From contig ML978193.1 of the NCBI GenBank assembly GCA_010015745.1, positions 1 to 64,000 on the forward strand: a stretch of DNA of 64,000 bases, in the 5' to 3' direction. The translations under genes were made by a program, and so were the position numbers. The notes under the pieces were generated by a model. It did no database searches. It was not told the DNA's origin and worked only from the letters and a program-made list of their open reading frames with translations. Positions 22,533-32,949 of this stretch are shown here, piece after piece (position 1 is the first letter of the stretch; the number at the start of each line of letters is the position of its first letter). The DNA comes from Setomelanomma holmii. Taxonomy: Eukaryota > Ascomycota > Dothideomycetes > Pleosporales > Phaeosphaeriaceae.

Positions 22533-25500
22533 ATGGCAAAGCTGACTCCCGAAAAGTGGCAGTTCAAGTTCTTCGATGTCTCGCAAGTCAAGCTTCCCGA
22601 TGACGAAAGCTCGTTCCTCTCCGAGGTATGACGATATACAGGTCGCATGCGCTTTTCTCACATAACACAGATCGGAAACATCACATCGATAATTTCAGGG
22701 TCAGAAAGCATATTCTTCGGCAGCGCAGATGGCATTGTACGGATTGTGTCGCAAGCCTTCAAGGTTGTTCGCACCTTCAAAGCCCATGATTCTGGCGCGA
22801 TCAACTATATGAAACAAGTTGAAGGGACATCACTTCTGGTCACCATCGCTGAGGATCTCTCTGAAGAGCCGGTGCTGAAAGTATGGGCTCTGGACAAGCT
22901 GGAGAAGAAGACTGGAATCCCGCGCTGCCAGAGCACCCTCACCATACACAATGGGCGGAAACAGTTTCCCATATCTGCATTCGCCGCGCTCGATGACCTA
23001 TCGCAACTTGCTGTGGGCTTTGCAAATGGGGCTGTCACTGTCGTCAGGGGCGACCTCATACATGATCGCGGCGCTAGGCAACGAACCGTCTTCGAGTCGG
23101 ACGAGCCGATCACGGGCATCGAGTTCCGCGAAGGAAACATCACCACTTTGTACATTGCGACCACGGCGCGCATATTGACTCTCGTCATTTCTGGGAGAGG
23201 ACAGGGGCAGCCGGCGAAGTCGCTTGATGAGTATGGCTGTGCCGTGGACTGCATGGCAGTGGACAAGACGACACGAGACGTTGTAGTTGCACGAAACGAT
23301 GCGATATACTACTATGGTCAACATGGCCGTGGACCGCCATACACATACGAAGGCGAAAAGAAGATGATCTCCGTGTACAGAGATTATGTCGCTATAGTGG
23401 CACCCCCAAAGTCCAGTGCTATGCCCAGATCATCGAATCCACTTAGGGCCTTTGGAGTTGGCGCGGCCGATGATGTGTTCAATACATCGAGTTTCACCCT
23501 GCTGAATACCGAGCTTCGATTCGTGGCACATCAAGAGCAGTTGACGTCCCAGGTGAAGGCCGTCATTTCGGAATGGGGCGATCTCTTCGTGTTCACGATT
23601 GATGGAAAGGTAACGAGTTGAACACACATTGAGGTGGCAGGCTGACTCTAATCAGATCTTGCGTTATCACGAGAAGCCCTTTGCGCAAAAGTTGGAAATA
23701 TTATACCAGCGGAATCTCTACGTGCTGGCTATCAATCTCGCACAAAAAGCTGGACTGGATGCTTCACAACAGAACGTCATCTTGAGGAAGTTTGGAGACT
23801 ACCTTTACTCCAAGCAAGACTACGACACAGCAATGCAGCAATATTTGAAGGCCATTGACAACACGGAGCCGTCCCAAGTCATTCGAAAAGTAAGTCCAGA
23901 GATGTTCTTTCATGTGACCAGTAGTAATGTTCGATGTAGTTTTTAGACACGCAGAGAATACACAACCTGATTGAGTATCTCGAGGAGCTACACGAGCATC
24001 ACAAAGCCACCTCCGATCACACTACATTACTTCTCAACTGCTATGCAAAGCTCAAAGATGTCGAAAAGCTAGAAGAATTCATCAAGTCGCCAGGTGATCT
24101 CAAATTCGATCTGGACACAGCTATCTCGATGTGTCGACAGGGCGGCTACTACGACCAAGCAGCTTACCTTGCCCGGAAACACGGCGAACACGAACTGGTC
24201 GTAGATGTTCTGATCGAGGACTCGAAACGCTATGCAGAAGCCTTGGCTTACATATGGCGCTTGGAGCCCGAGGTAGCCTACATCAATCTCATGAAGTATG
24301 CAACTGTGCTGCTTCAGCACATCCCCAACGACACCACACAGCTCTTCATTGACTACTATACTGGCAACTTCAGACCCAAGAAAGACGCAATTGTGGTACC
24401 CAATGCTCCATCATCTGGTGGAATTGGCATGGGCCTCGGTGCAGCCTCCAGCGCAGTGCAGAACCTCGCTGCTCTTTTACCTCTTCCATACATGAACACA
24501 AACGCAGTGGCTTCGACACCCATGAGCGAGCAGAAAAGTACAATGAGCCAGGCTCAAATCGTCGAAACCACGTCAGATGAACCACCACCCGAGTACAAGG
24601 TGCCAAAGCCACGAACTGCGTTTTCGGCATTTGTGGACCACTCTCAACAATTTATCGTCTTTCTCGAAGCATGCATTGCTTCAGACAACCTCCGTGAAGA
24701 CGACAAGGTGGATCTGTACACAGCCCTCTTTGAGATGTATCTTCACACTGCATCAACGAAGAAAGATGGCGAGCGTCAAGAGTGGGAGAACAAGGCTAAG
24801 AAGCTTGTGGAGGGCCAGGACATACCAATCGACACATCGAACGTCCTACTTTTGTCACATCTCTCGAACTTCCGCGATGGAGCGATCCTTGTACGCGAGC
24901 AACAAGGCTTACATTTCGACATCTTCCGCTCCTTCACAGCAGCGAATGACACACAAGGCGCCATTCGCGCACTACGGAAGTACGGTCCTGAAGAGCCAGC
25001 ACTGTATCCGGCCGCCCTCGCATACTTCACTTCCTCGCCCGAAGTCCTAGCAGAAGCTGGTGACGAGCTCGACAGCGTACTCAAGAAGATCGACGAAGAC
25101 GGCCTCATGGCGCCTCTGCAAGTCATACAAACTCTCTCCGCCAACGGCGTCGCCACCATGGGCATGATCAAGTCGTACCTCTCAACCACCATCGAACGTG
25201 AACGCGCTGAGATAGCTTCCAATCGGCGCACCATCGAAACATTCCGATCAGACACCGAGAGCAAGAAGAATGAGCTGCAAAACCTCAACACCAAGCCTGT
25301 CGTCTTCCAAGCTTCGCGTTGTCAGGTGTGCATGAAGCCGCTCGAGCTTCCTGTAGTGCACTTCTTGTGCAAACACTCGTTTCACCAGAGTTGCTTGAGC
25401 ACTGATGAAGATGTCGAAGATGCGGAGGTTGAATGTCCGATTTGTAGTGGCCAGAATGCCACTGTCAAGGCGATTCGACGGGCGCAGGTGGAGAGTGCTG

Positions 25501-25607
25501 AGAGGCATGACTTGTTTCAAGATGCGCTCAAGAGAGGGAGAGATGGCTTTGCGGTCATTAGTGAATGGTTTGGAAGGGGTGTTATGGGCGTTGCCGGCTC
25601 GGATTAG
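22533..25607 (+). CDS. VPS11: vacuolar protein sorting 11 (Vps11/Pep5), HOPS/CORVET core subunit
   Basis: Four exons: 22533-22625, 22671-23609, 23656-23889, 23940-25607, encoding 977 residues. Order of parts: MAKLTPEKWQFKFFDVSQVK start, N-terminal beta-propeller (about 30-340), alpha-solenoid of clathrin-type repeats (about 350-850; for example QRNLYVLAINLAQKAGL and GGYYDQAAYLARKHGEH), a coiled segment, then a RING-H2 domain from about residue 883 (CQVC, CKHSFHQSC, CPIC). Vps11 is a core scaffold of the HOPS and CORVET tethers that drive fusion at vacuoles and endosomes, and its RING binds Vps18. All Zn ligands are visible. Short first exon and conserved phase-0 introns support the model. Confidence 0.95.
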
Positions 25608-25802
25608 GTAAGGTTCACGTACCATAATCGAACTACCAGCTAATCAAGCTTGCGAACCCTTGCCCAGAGCTCGTCTTATCTTGACGTGCGTACAAAATGT
25701 GGCACCATTTCATTGTCGTTCGTGAGGTTGTGTTGTTTGTGATCCATATTTTCCAAAGAAGGACGAAGACAATACTGTAAGAGATACTATGCCAGCGCCA
25801 AA

Positions 25803-27705
25803 TCATGAAAACCACTCCAATAGCCCCTCATTATATACCCTCAGCCCCTGAAATTCCTCCACACCATTACACCCATAGACCTGAGTCAGAAGATCAAACA
25901 CCGTCGCAAGATCCCCATCAAAGGTCATCTCAACATTCGTCTTCAAAGCACCCCCGCTCGCGAAACCACTCAACTCGACGTACGAAATACTAGCCTTCGC
26001 ATGCGCCACACGATCTAGCTGCCTCAAGTGCTCCTTCCACTCCGGCCCAGGCTTGCCATGGTATCCGCTCGCGCGTCGAAACTCGCTCATGAGATGTCGC
26101 ATGTTCATCCAGCGCTCCAATGCGAGGCCGAGTCTCGTGAAGTTCTCCCCGACTTTTGCACGTAAGGTATTGGCATCGTTTGTCCAAAAGTGAAATAGAA
26201 GACTGTTCATTCTGGTCTCGGCTTCGGCATCGTGGGCGGTGGGGTTAAATGGCTCGATCCCGTTTAGGAAGGATAGGAGAAGTTTGAAGAGCTCGATGCG
26301 AAGTTGCTTTTCTTGCCATGTGTGGAGGTTAGAGATGCCCTTGTAAATGTTGGTCATCGATGTATTGATCTGGTTGTGCGTGTTTCGATGCGAGGGTGGA
26401 GAGGTCTCGCGAATGCCTTCGTCGTTCTGAGTGCTCGGCGGGATGACGGAGTCTTGTCGTTGAAGGTCGGGCAAGGTACCAGAAGGACCAGCAGTGGGCG
26501 ACCGGATGGCTCGAAAGGCACTGCCCTCGTCCATGATTTGAGAGTCTGATCGTAGGATGTCTGGATGTGGGATTAGCCAAGTCTTCATTGGTGCATTGTA
26601 CCCAAATACTGACCGTCCGTGTTCTGCATTACTTCATCCGGGTCGATCACAGTCTCCGTCTCGACCGTATTTGCTCTCGGTGGCAGCCAAGTCCGGTCAG
26701 TGTCGGTGGTATCCTCTCGCTGACCGCAACGACCTAGGCCCATGAGGCGTACGGGGAATACGGGAGTGGGTGACCTAGGCCCGGAGTAGATGTCTCGCTG
26801 TCGTTGCTGTGGTGAGGTCGTGGATGCTCTCCTACCCCGAATGACCTTCTGCAACTTTCCCGACATAGGCTGTCCTTGGAAACTTATAGCTTTACGCTTG
26901 CCTGGTGTCGTTGGCCGAGCGGATCTCTGATTCAGAAGCAGCATCGAGGCTTTTCCGCTTTGCAAGCCTAGAATGTGCATCTGATTCTGTTCCAGAAGTA
27001 TCGTTCGTTGGCACAACAGTTGGAGCTTCGGAGCGGCGAAAGGGTAGGTCCGACGATGCTGCGGCTAAGAGACGTGGTGGTGACTTTCGGTTTTCGACAT
27101 CTGATGACTCATCGGAAAGATCGTGGTATATGGCGCTTGCATTCGCTTTTCCCTTTCGAGGAACCATGGTCTGAACAGCATATCTTCAGAGTGGTCAGGA
27201 CATCAATGTGAAGAGCTAACAGTTGATTCGCACAACTTACCTTGTGATCCAGCATCGAATATAGAACAAGATCCTATTCATGACCTCAGTATCGACTTTC
27301 GCAGTTAAAGATCGGATTGACTTACTCATTCTGGTTCGACTCATCGTCCCAATGAAACTCGCTACCTTGCTGTACGGTATACCGTGTTGGCCATTTGTCT
27401 GCTCTTCCCCACAGCTTTTGACCGTAAGATGCTCCCAGTTCTTGCAATTCCGTTGCAAAAGTACCTTCCTCCAACAGATCTGCGCGTAGTTTCTCTCGTC
27501 CGGTGCGATACAAAGCCTTGAAGGAGTTTGCAATCTCCTTTACTTTCTTGTGTAAGTCGTTGGCTTCCTCTTTGGCAAAGACTGGCTCCTTGCGTGCATC
27601 CGCGCTTTCGCTGTAGAGGCCGAGTGACTCATAGATGTCTTGGAATGACCTCTTCTTAGCGATGCAGTCCTCGAGGAATAAAGTGTTTTCTATAGATTGT
27701 GACAT
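25803..27705 (-). CDS. hypothetical protein, multi-exon, with an unexplained frame change
   Basis: Not recognised. Likely exons: 27705-27326 (MSQSIENTLFLEDCIAKK..., helical, charged), 27273-27241 (33 nt), 27183 onward (MVPRKGKANAS... with Ser/Asp-rich KSPPRLLAAASSD), a middle basic segment, and 26560-25803. The 26613-26561 intron is clear (donor GTCAGT, acceptor CCAG). The last exon is a helical domain with QLRIELFKLLLSFLNGIEP, RWMNMRHLMSEFRRASG and a Gly/Phe C-terminus. Between about 27000 and 26895 the coding signal moves from one frame to the next (one stops at 26892, the other runs PTTPGKRKAISFQ to 26614) with no intron of correct phase. It could be a real frameshift, a sequence error or two adjacent genes. 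Confidence 0.55.
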
Positions 27706-28396
27706 TGTAGTAGAGAAGTGTAAAGCCCGCCTGAACAAAGTTTCCAAACCTGCGTGTCGGAGCCTTTATGCTTGTGGTATCGTCCAGATTCTGGTATGAA
27801 GCCGAGCTCGGACGGCTCAAGTGCCTGAGCTCTGGGAGGGGCTGCGGAAAAGGCTGTGCGAGGCTGGTGCATTCATACACTACACTATTGCTTTCGCGAG
27901 CAGGACGCCATGCGCTTGCCTTATCTCCTCGGGATCAGAAATGTCGGTAAAGTGCAGATGCTGCTGCCTACCCTCCACGCCGCAATCGAAGCCGGTGGAA
28001 TGATGTCGATCGCCAAGGATCTGGTGGTCGTTGCAGGCGAAGATGTTATTCGAAGCGACAGAAGATGAATGCAAAGATTCGAAGTGGCGTCGGTTTTACC
28101 GCAACCAAACTCTTGTTTGCTTAGTTTGATCATTCTCTAAAGCAAACCTGTTCCTCTCAGCCAAAGAATGCTGCATTGTGAAGTTCGCGGCTGTTACGCG
28201 CCGACTTCTCACTTCCGCAACGCCATGGCTGCGCCCCCTGCAGCGGTAGGCGAGCTGCAATGCATGCGGGCCAGGGCCGAAGCTACCAATGTGAGATGCA
28301 GAATCCTGCCAGGCGGGATCAAATATGAAAGTCGTTCTGTAAGACTCTTTCTGTCATAATTTGGTTGGCCTTACACTCAGCTTTGATGGATATGTT
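27706..28396. other. intergenic, no gene
   Basis: Several short overlapping frames on both strands near 27770-28070, none convincing. Holds the promoter of the hypothetical gene and the 3' end of the Zn2Cys6 gene. Confidence 0.5.
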
Positions 28397-30169
28397 TCAG
28401 AAGTTCTGCTCCACGATACTTTGTAGGTGTTTGACCATCGATCCAGTGTGGTAGCCAGTCTCCGTCTCCACATCTTTCAGCACGCTCCAGATTCGAGCCT
28501 TGCGAGATATTCCTTGTATATGCTTCGCAGCTGGCGCACATTAGCAATACGTTCAGGGTACTCAGCCATGTACCGTACAGATAAATACTTACCATAAAAT
28601 AGACCGTGAGTCGAGAACACTTTCAGCGCGGCTGGGAATTCAGATATGGCAATGTTGGTGATCTTCATCGCCTGTTCCTGAATTAGAGGGATGTAGCTCT
28701 CATCTTGAAGTGTGGGTTCCGCATATAACAAAACATGCACGATATGGTACCAGAACGCTGCAGCTGCGGCTGCCGTTACTGGGAAGTACACTCGGCGGAA
28801 TTCTTCCTCGTCTGTTTCGCCATAGGGTATCCCGACAAAGGTGTCCGAAAGTCCGGACCGCCAAACCTCCAACTCATGTAGAAAGGCTTGCCGCTTATCT
28901 CTGCTGGCTGTTGATCGACCTTCTTCACTAAAGATGAAGCTGACGACCCTCGCTAGGATCCACACGACGTGGTTGCCGAGGACGTCTTCCCTGGTCTCGC
29001 CTTCAGAAAATTTCACTGCCCACTCTTCGGGATCGAGCACCAGCGGTTCCTCGCTTGACATGGCAAGTGCAATCTCGTGTCTCACGTAGATCCAGAAGTT
29101 GGCGCGGTCTGTTCCTGTGGATTGTGCTGTGATGCCGCGCGATCTGATCAATGTTGTCAGACCCAGGAAATGTCTTCTGTAATCCTCCGATCGGAGGGCA
29201 CCATGTATCTCGTAGCTCAATAATATCATACTTGCCGTCAAAGCGTGCTCATGCTCGGGCATACTCAATGCATGAATGAGAAGCCGCAATGCTTCGCCAT
29301 AATGTTTAACAGCGACGAACTTCCAGGATGGGTTGCTGCTCGCTTTAGAGAGCCCTAAGTGATTCGCGGTGAATGCGCATACACAGTGGAAAAGGAGTCG
29401 CGAAGTCAGTACGAGCTGTGGTATGCGTAACTGATATGTGCTACTGTGATCAAAGATGTCCCTAAAAGTTGGTGTACGGAGTCAGTTCATGTCTTACATG
29501 CATTTCATACATCGACTTTGCTTACATCCAGGTCGCCACAGTACCAATGTAAGTTTGGAGAAGGAACGCAGTCTCAGAAGTCAGGGATATAGTCTCTGAT
29601 GACGAAACCTGTTCCATTGGAGGCGTCACTAGCTGACTTGTGAAGGTGCCGTGGTTTGATGCATGGTCCACGGAGAGTTGGTCCAAGTCGTCCATATGTG
29701 TCTGATAGACCTCCAGCAAAGATGGCCCATTGAGATCATGCTGACTTTGAGCAGATACGGGAGGAGTGACCTTCCAGGTAGCTGACTCATCAAATGGTTC
29801 GCAATCGAGAGCGAGTCGAGCACAGTTTCCGCACACTGGTCTCTTCTCGTCGCAGCGCGTATGCCGGCGTTTACACGTCTGGCTGCCCCATAGTTAGCTT
29901 GATGGCCACGAATCGTGACAAAGTGATTGCATGCAACAGAGCCGTGATTAGATCGTGTGTCAATAGGAGTGCTTGGTATAGCTCCAGGACTAATCACAGA
30001 ATTGGAGAACGCAGGGAATGCCTTCCAAAGGGCACAGAATGTTAGAAACGTACCATCCTTTGCTATGTCAGTGAAAAATTCTTATCAGGGCTTGTCAGTT
30101 ATGGCTTCCGGTACCTGTGCGACTTCGCGGAGCCCCTCTCCGCTTCTTCTTTGGAGGCGGATTTGCCAT
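28397..30169 (-). CDS. Zn(II)2Cys6 fungal transcription factor
   Basis: Model: 30169-30115, a 4-nt exon 30057-30054, 29882-29526, 29461-28593, 28530-28397; about 472 residues. The N-terminus is basic (MANPPPKKKRRGAPRSR), then the zinc cluster follows in perfect C-x2-C-x6-C-x6-C-x2-C-x6-C spacing: CQTCKRRHTRCDEKRPVC then GNC and ARLALDC. The first Cys codon exists only if the 4-nt exon is used. The rest is the helical regulatory region common in this class (DIFDHSSTYQLRIPQLVLTS, VDHAS...; C-terminal IWSVLKDVETETGYHTG). It is a nuclear sequence-specific regulator. Head-to-head with the dihydroorotate dehydrogenase gene, which could be a target; that is inference only. Confidence 0.85.
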
Positions 30170-30586
30170 GATATCGCACCGTTATGCACTTCCAGGAAAC
30201 AACATAGTCTGGATGGGATTTCGTTGGTTGAGTCAAGAAAGCTGCACGTAAGCAGTCGGGCGAGAACGTCATGCAGAATGTCTCCGAACGGAAGTCGCGT
30301 CTTCACGTGCACCCAATCAATCACCCCACCTTGGTCGGCAGCGCACAACCATTCTCAGCGCCGCCTTTTCGACGAGGTACATGAGCAACAAAGACATCCA
30401 TTGATTACCGGAAAGAATCGAAGTCATGACCTTCAGGACCAATCCCGAACTGACATCTAGGCAGTTCCTCAAGACCTCACCAACAAGCCGGCCCCGCCAT
30501 ACAACTGTTAGCCAGCTCTGAACAGAGAAGATAAGGCCGATATCATAATCGCGACTGAATAGTCACCTTCGAGCCGGACACGCAAC
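30170..30586. promoter_or_regulatory. divergent promoter Zn2Cys6 factor / DHODH
   Basis: 417 bp between opposing start codons. No CGG-n-CCG type site is obvious enough to claim. A frame on the plus strand (29957-30460) crosses it but is antisense to the regulator's first exons. Confidence 0.5.
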
Positions 30587-31654
30587 ATGAAAGCACTCAC
30601 TATCTCGCCGCCCTTGCTAAACTCTTCAAACCCGTGGTGCACAACCCTCAAGCAGCTTCAAGAACTTTATGATACTCTATATACCGGAGCAGTGACCACA
30701 CGGACATCTCTTCTCAACGGCTTCCCACATGACTGGTCGGTCCACCAATTTACATTCTTCGATCCCAAGGATCTGAACGCATCGCCACCAAACAAAGATC
30801 AAGCAGGCACCACAGCTCAAACCGGCAGCCTGAATACTCTCGGCTACAGTCCAACACCACTAAAGGAGTACCTGCAATACATCAAAACCATCAGCGACGG
30901 ACTCGCCGACCTCAAAGATGGCTCTCACTATAAACCATTCATAATATCCGTCACGGGCTCCGCAGACGAAGTCGTAGAATGCTACAAACTCATCACCTCC
31001 GCCCAGAAAACAGTTCGAATGGTCCTCGCCATGGAAGTCAATCTCTCCTGCCCCAACATCGTCGGCAAACCACCACCAGCATACTCCTCCTCATCCCTTC
31101 TATCCTATCTGACAGCGCTCAAAGCCGAAATCGGGAACCAGCTCGAACCCCTCGAGCAATCGCATCCACACACAGGCCACGTACATGTGCCTATAGGTAT
31201 CAAAACACCACCGTATACATACCACGACCAATTCCAAGCCATGATCAACGCGTTACTAGAAAGCGCCAAGGCAGAACCAAAACATCTTCCATGTCCTGTA
31301 TCGTTCATCACAGCGACGAATACGCTCGGTTCGTCGCTGCTGCTTTCTGCGACGCCGGATGCGACATTTGCCCGCACGATTGAGTCAGCAAATGAGACTG
31401 GGGTAGGTGGGCTTGCGGGGACGCCGTTGCATCCTTTGGCGCTGGGGAACGTATATACGATTAAGGGGATGTTGTTTCAGCATGATGCGTTGAGTGGGAT
31501 TCAGATTTTTGGTGTAGGTGGTGTGGAAGATGTTCATGGGTTCAATCGTATGCGTGCGGTTGGTGCGGCGGCGGTGGCGGTGGGTACGGCGTTGGGAAGG
31601 AAGGGTGTTAAGGTGTTTGAGGAAATTGGGAGGGAGGTGAAGGGGAAGGAGTAG
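30587..31654 (+). CDS. dihydroorotate dehydrogenase, class 1A-like (cytosolic, fumarate type)
   Basis: Single exon, 355 residues, no mitochondrial presequence or membrane segment. FMN-barrel motifs: SLNTLGYSPTPLKEYL, MEVNLSCPNIVGKP (with the class 1 catalytic-base Cys in NLSCPN), GIKTPPYT, FITATNTLGSS, GGLAGTPLHPLALGNV and IFGVGGVEDVHGFNRMRAVGA for phosphate binding. The class converts dihydroorotate to orotate in pyrimidine synthesis using fumarate. Most filamentous fungi rely on a mitochondrial class 2 enzyme for this, so the gene may be an extra copy or have another substrate. At the position where class 1A enzymes have an FMN-contacting Lys (ITKS) this protein has Arg (TTRTS). The gene's second half switches to G-rich codons. 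Confidence 0.85.
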   Translation: MKALTISPPLLNSSNPWCTTLKQLQELYDTLYTGAVTTRTSLLNGFPHDWSVHQFTFFDPKDLNASPPNKDQAGTTAQTGSLNTLGYSPTPLKEYLQYIKTISDGLADLKDGSHYKPFIISVTGSADEVVECYKLITSAQKTVRMVLAMEVNLSCPNIVGKPPPAYSSSSLLSYLTALKAEIGNQLEPLEQSHPHTGHVHVPIGIKTPPYTYHDQFQAMINALLESAKAEPKHLPCPVSFITATNTLGSSLLLSATPDATFARTIESANETGVGGLAGTPLHPLALGNVYTIKGMLFQHDALSGIQIFGVGGVEDVHGFNRMRAVGAAAVAVGTALGRKGVKVFEEIGREVKGKE

Positions 31655-31846
31655 AACGAATGTACTAAAACCTCCTTAAGTTTTTGTTGCCTATCTATCG
31701 TACGCCCCACCGCAAACCCGTCGGCATCGTATCGAAATAGAGACCACACCTCACCTCTCCCTCGGAGCTATATGGGTGAAATAACGTCCTTACGACCATC
31801 TTGCTTGAACAACAGCCTCGTCTTCCTAAGCACCTTACTCACCAGC

Positions 31847-32632
31847 CTAAAGGAAAATCCCCATGGTCAAGTTCTGCCCACGTGCACTTTGTGACCCATC
31901 ACAAATCGTGCCGTAGCAAAGTGCAAAGTCATGCGCACAATGCCTCATCCCAATCCTGCGCATCAAGTCCAAACTTGACAAGCGGAACTTGCGAAACAAG
32001 CATTCGGCGCACGGAAGCCTCTTCGTCCCCGTAGTCTCTAGCTTTTGCCGCAACTGACTCAGGCTGTGGAATCGCAGGGTCAGAGGTGGGTGTCGCTGTC
32101 CAGGCGCACTCCTCTCATGCGGAGCGCCCTGCTGGGAGTTTGGGTTCACAAGATCTATGTAATTCCCAAGCTGCTTGACCACGGGATTGAAAGTATCGTA
32201 GCGCGGTTCAAATTCGAAGAATGATTAGTCCGTTCGGTCCCCGGATTTGCAGGTCATTTCGTACGTGTTCTCGAGGAAGTCGTTCCAGATTGTGCTTGGG
32301 ACTGTACATGGCTGCATTAGCTATTTTTCAACTGAGGATAGAATAGAGCAGGGGATGGGTCCATGTACCTTTGCGTACCACGATCGTCATGTCGATCCTG
32401 CCAGCAGCATATGCAGGCTTCGATATGCGAGACGCGTCTAAAGTGCGAAGAAAGAGTCGTTCGGCGAGGCGTGTTGTCATTAGTATATCGCAAAACGACT
32501 AGGTGCTACGCAGGCGGACCATATCAAAGAAGTCAAGGCTACTGTCTTCGACAATGGAGAGTAGAATCTCAATGGGCAGTGTTGGGACGCTTTGAAGACT
32601 TGAGCGCTGGATTTCGTCTATCTTGAAAGAAA
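31847..32632 (-). pseudogene. F-box-like protein, inactivated by two nonsense codons
   Basis: On the minus strand, LQSVPTLPIEILLSIVED followed by FFDMVRLRST and SFCDILMTTRL matches the F-box pattern (LPxEIL...L...R...K.F...I). A TAG at 32501-32499 interrupts the box. A 67-bp intron (32368-32302, donor GTACAT, acceptor TACAG) joins to TIWNDFLENTYEMTC in frame, and a TAA at 32227-32225 stops it again before FFEFEPRYDTFNPVVKQLG continues in the same frame to 31847. No start codon in frame was found. Both stops can arise by single C to T (or G to A) changes. The dead transposon lies about 180 bp away. A functional allele in related strains is plausible. Confidence 0.55.
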
Positions 32633-32817
32633 ATGCGAGTAAATTTCGAACAGAAGAAATGTGAGTGGAGAAATTATAGAAGAGGTGGGCATTTATGTAT
32701 GTTGGAAGGCGAAGTCATTCGGAACCATGGTTTACTTGGATCATGCCCGCAGTTCCGATGTAGGATAGTGGTTAAGGGTCCTTAATGTAGCAGGTTCCAT
32801 ACCGGTATAACGTGTTC

Positions 32818-32850
32818 CACCACCAAACCGGCAACACCACCAAACCGGCA
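32818..32850 (+). repeat. 17-bp tandem duplication inside the left TIR
   Basis: CACCACCAAACCGGCAA at 32818-32834 is repeated at 32835-32850. The right TIR has one copy only. Confidence 0.85.
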
Positions 32851-32949
32851 GCCCCACCAAAACACGCACAGCTCAGCATATGATTGCTCTACAACCACAT
32901 AATTAATTTTAATAAGGTTTTTAGGTAAGATAGATTAGATAGCTCTACA

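Noticed and set aside
29629..29997. Alternative 122-codon frame over the Zn2Cys6 exon
   Set aside because: It is open by chance; the overlapping frame carries the exact six-Cys zinc cluster and continues in phase through two clear introns.
17142..31654. A secondary-metabolite gene cluster (ALDH, Zn2Cys6, DHODH)
   Set aside because: No backbone synthase, and the genes between them are housekeeping (YRA1, VPS11).
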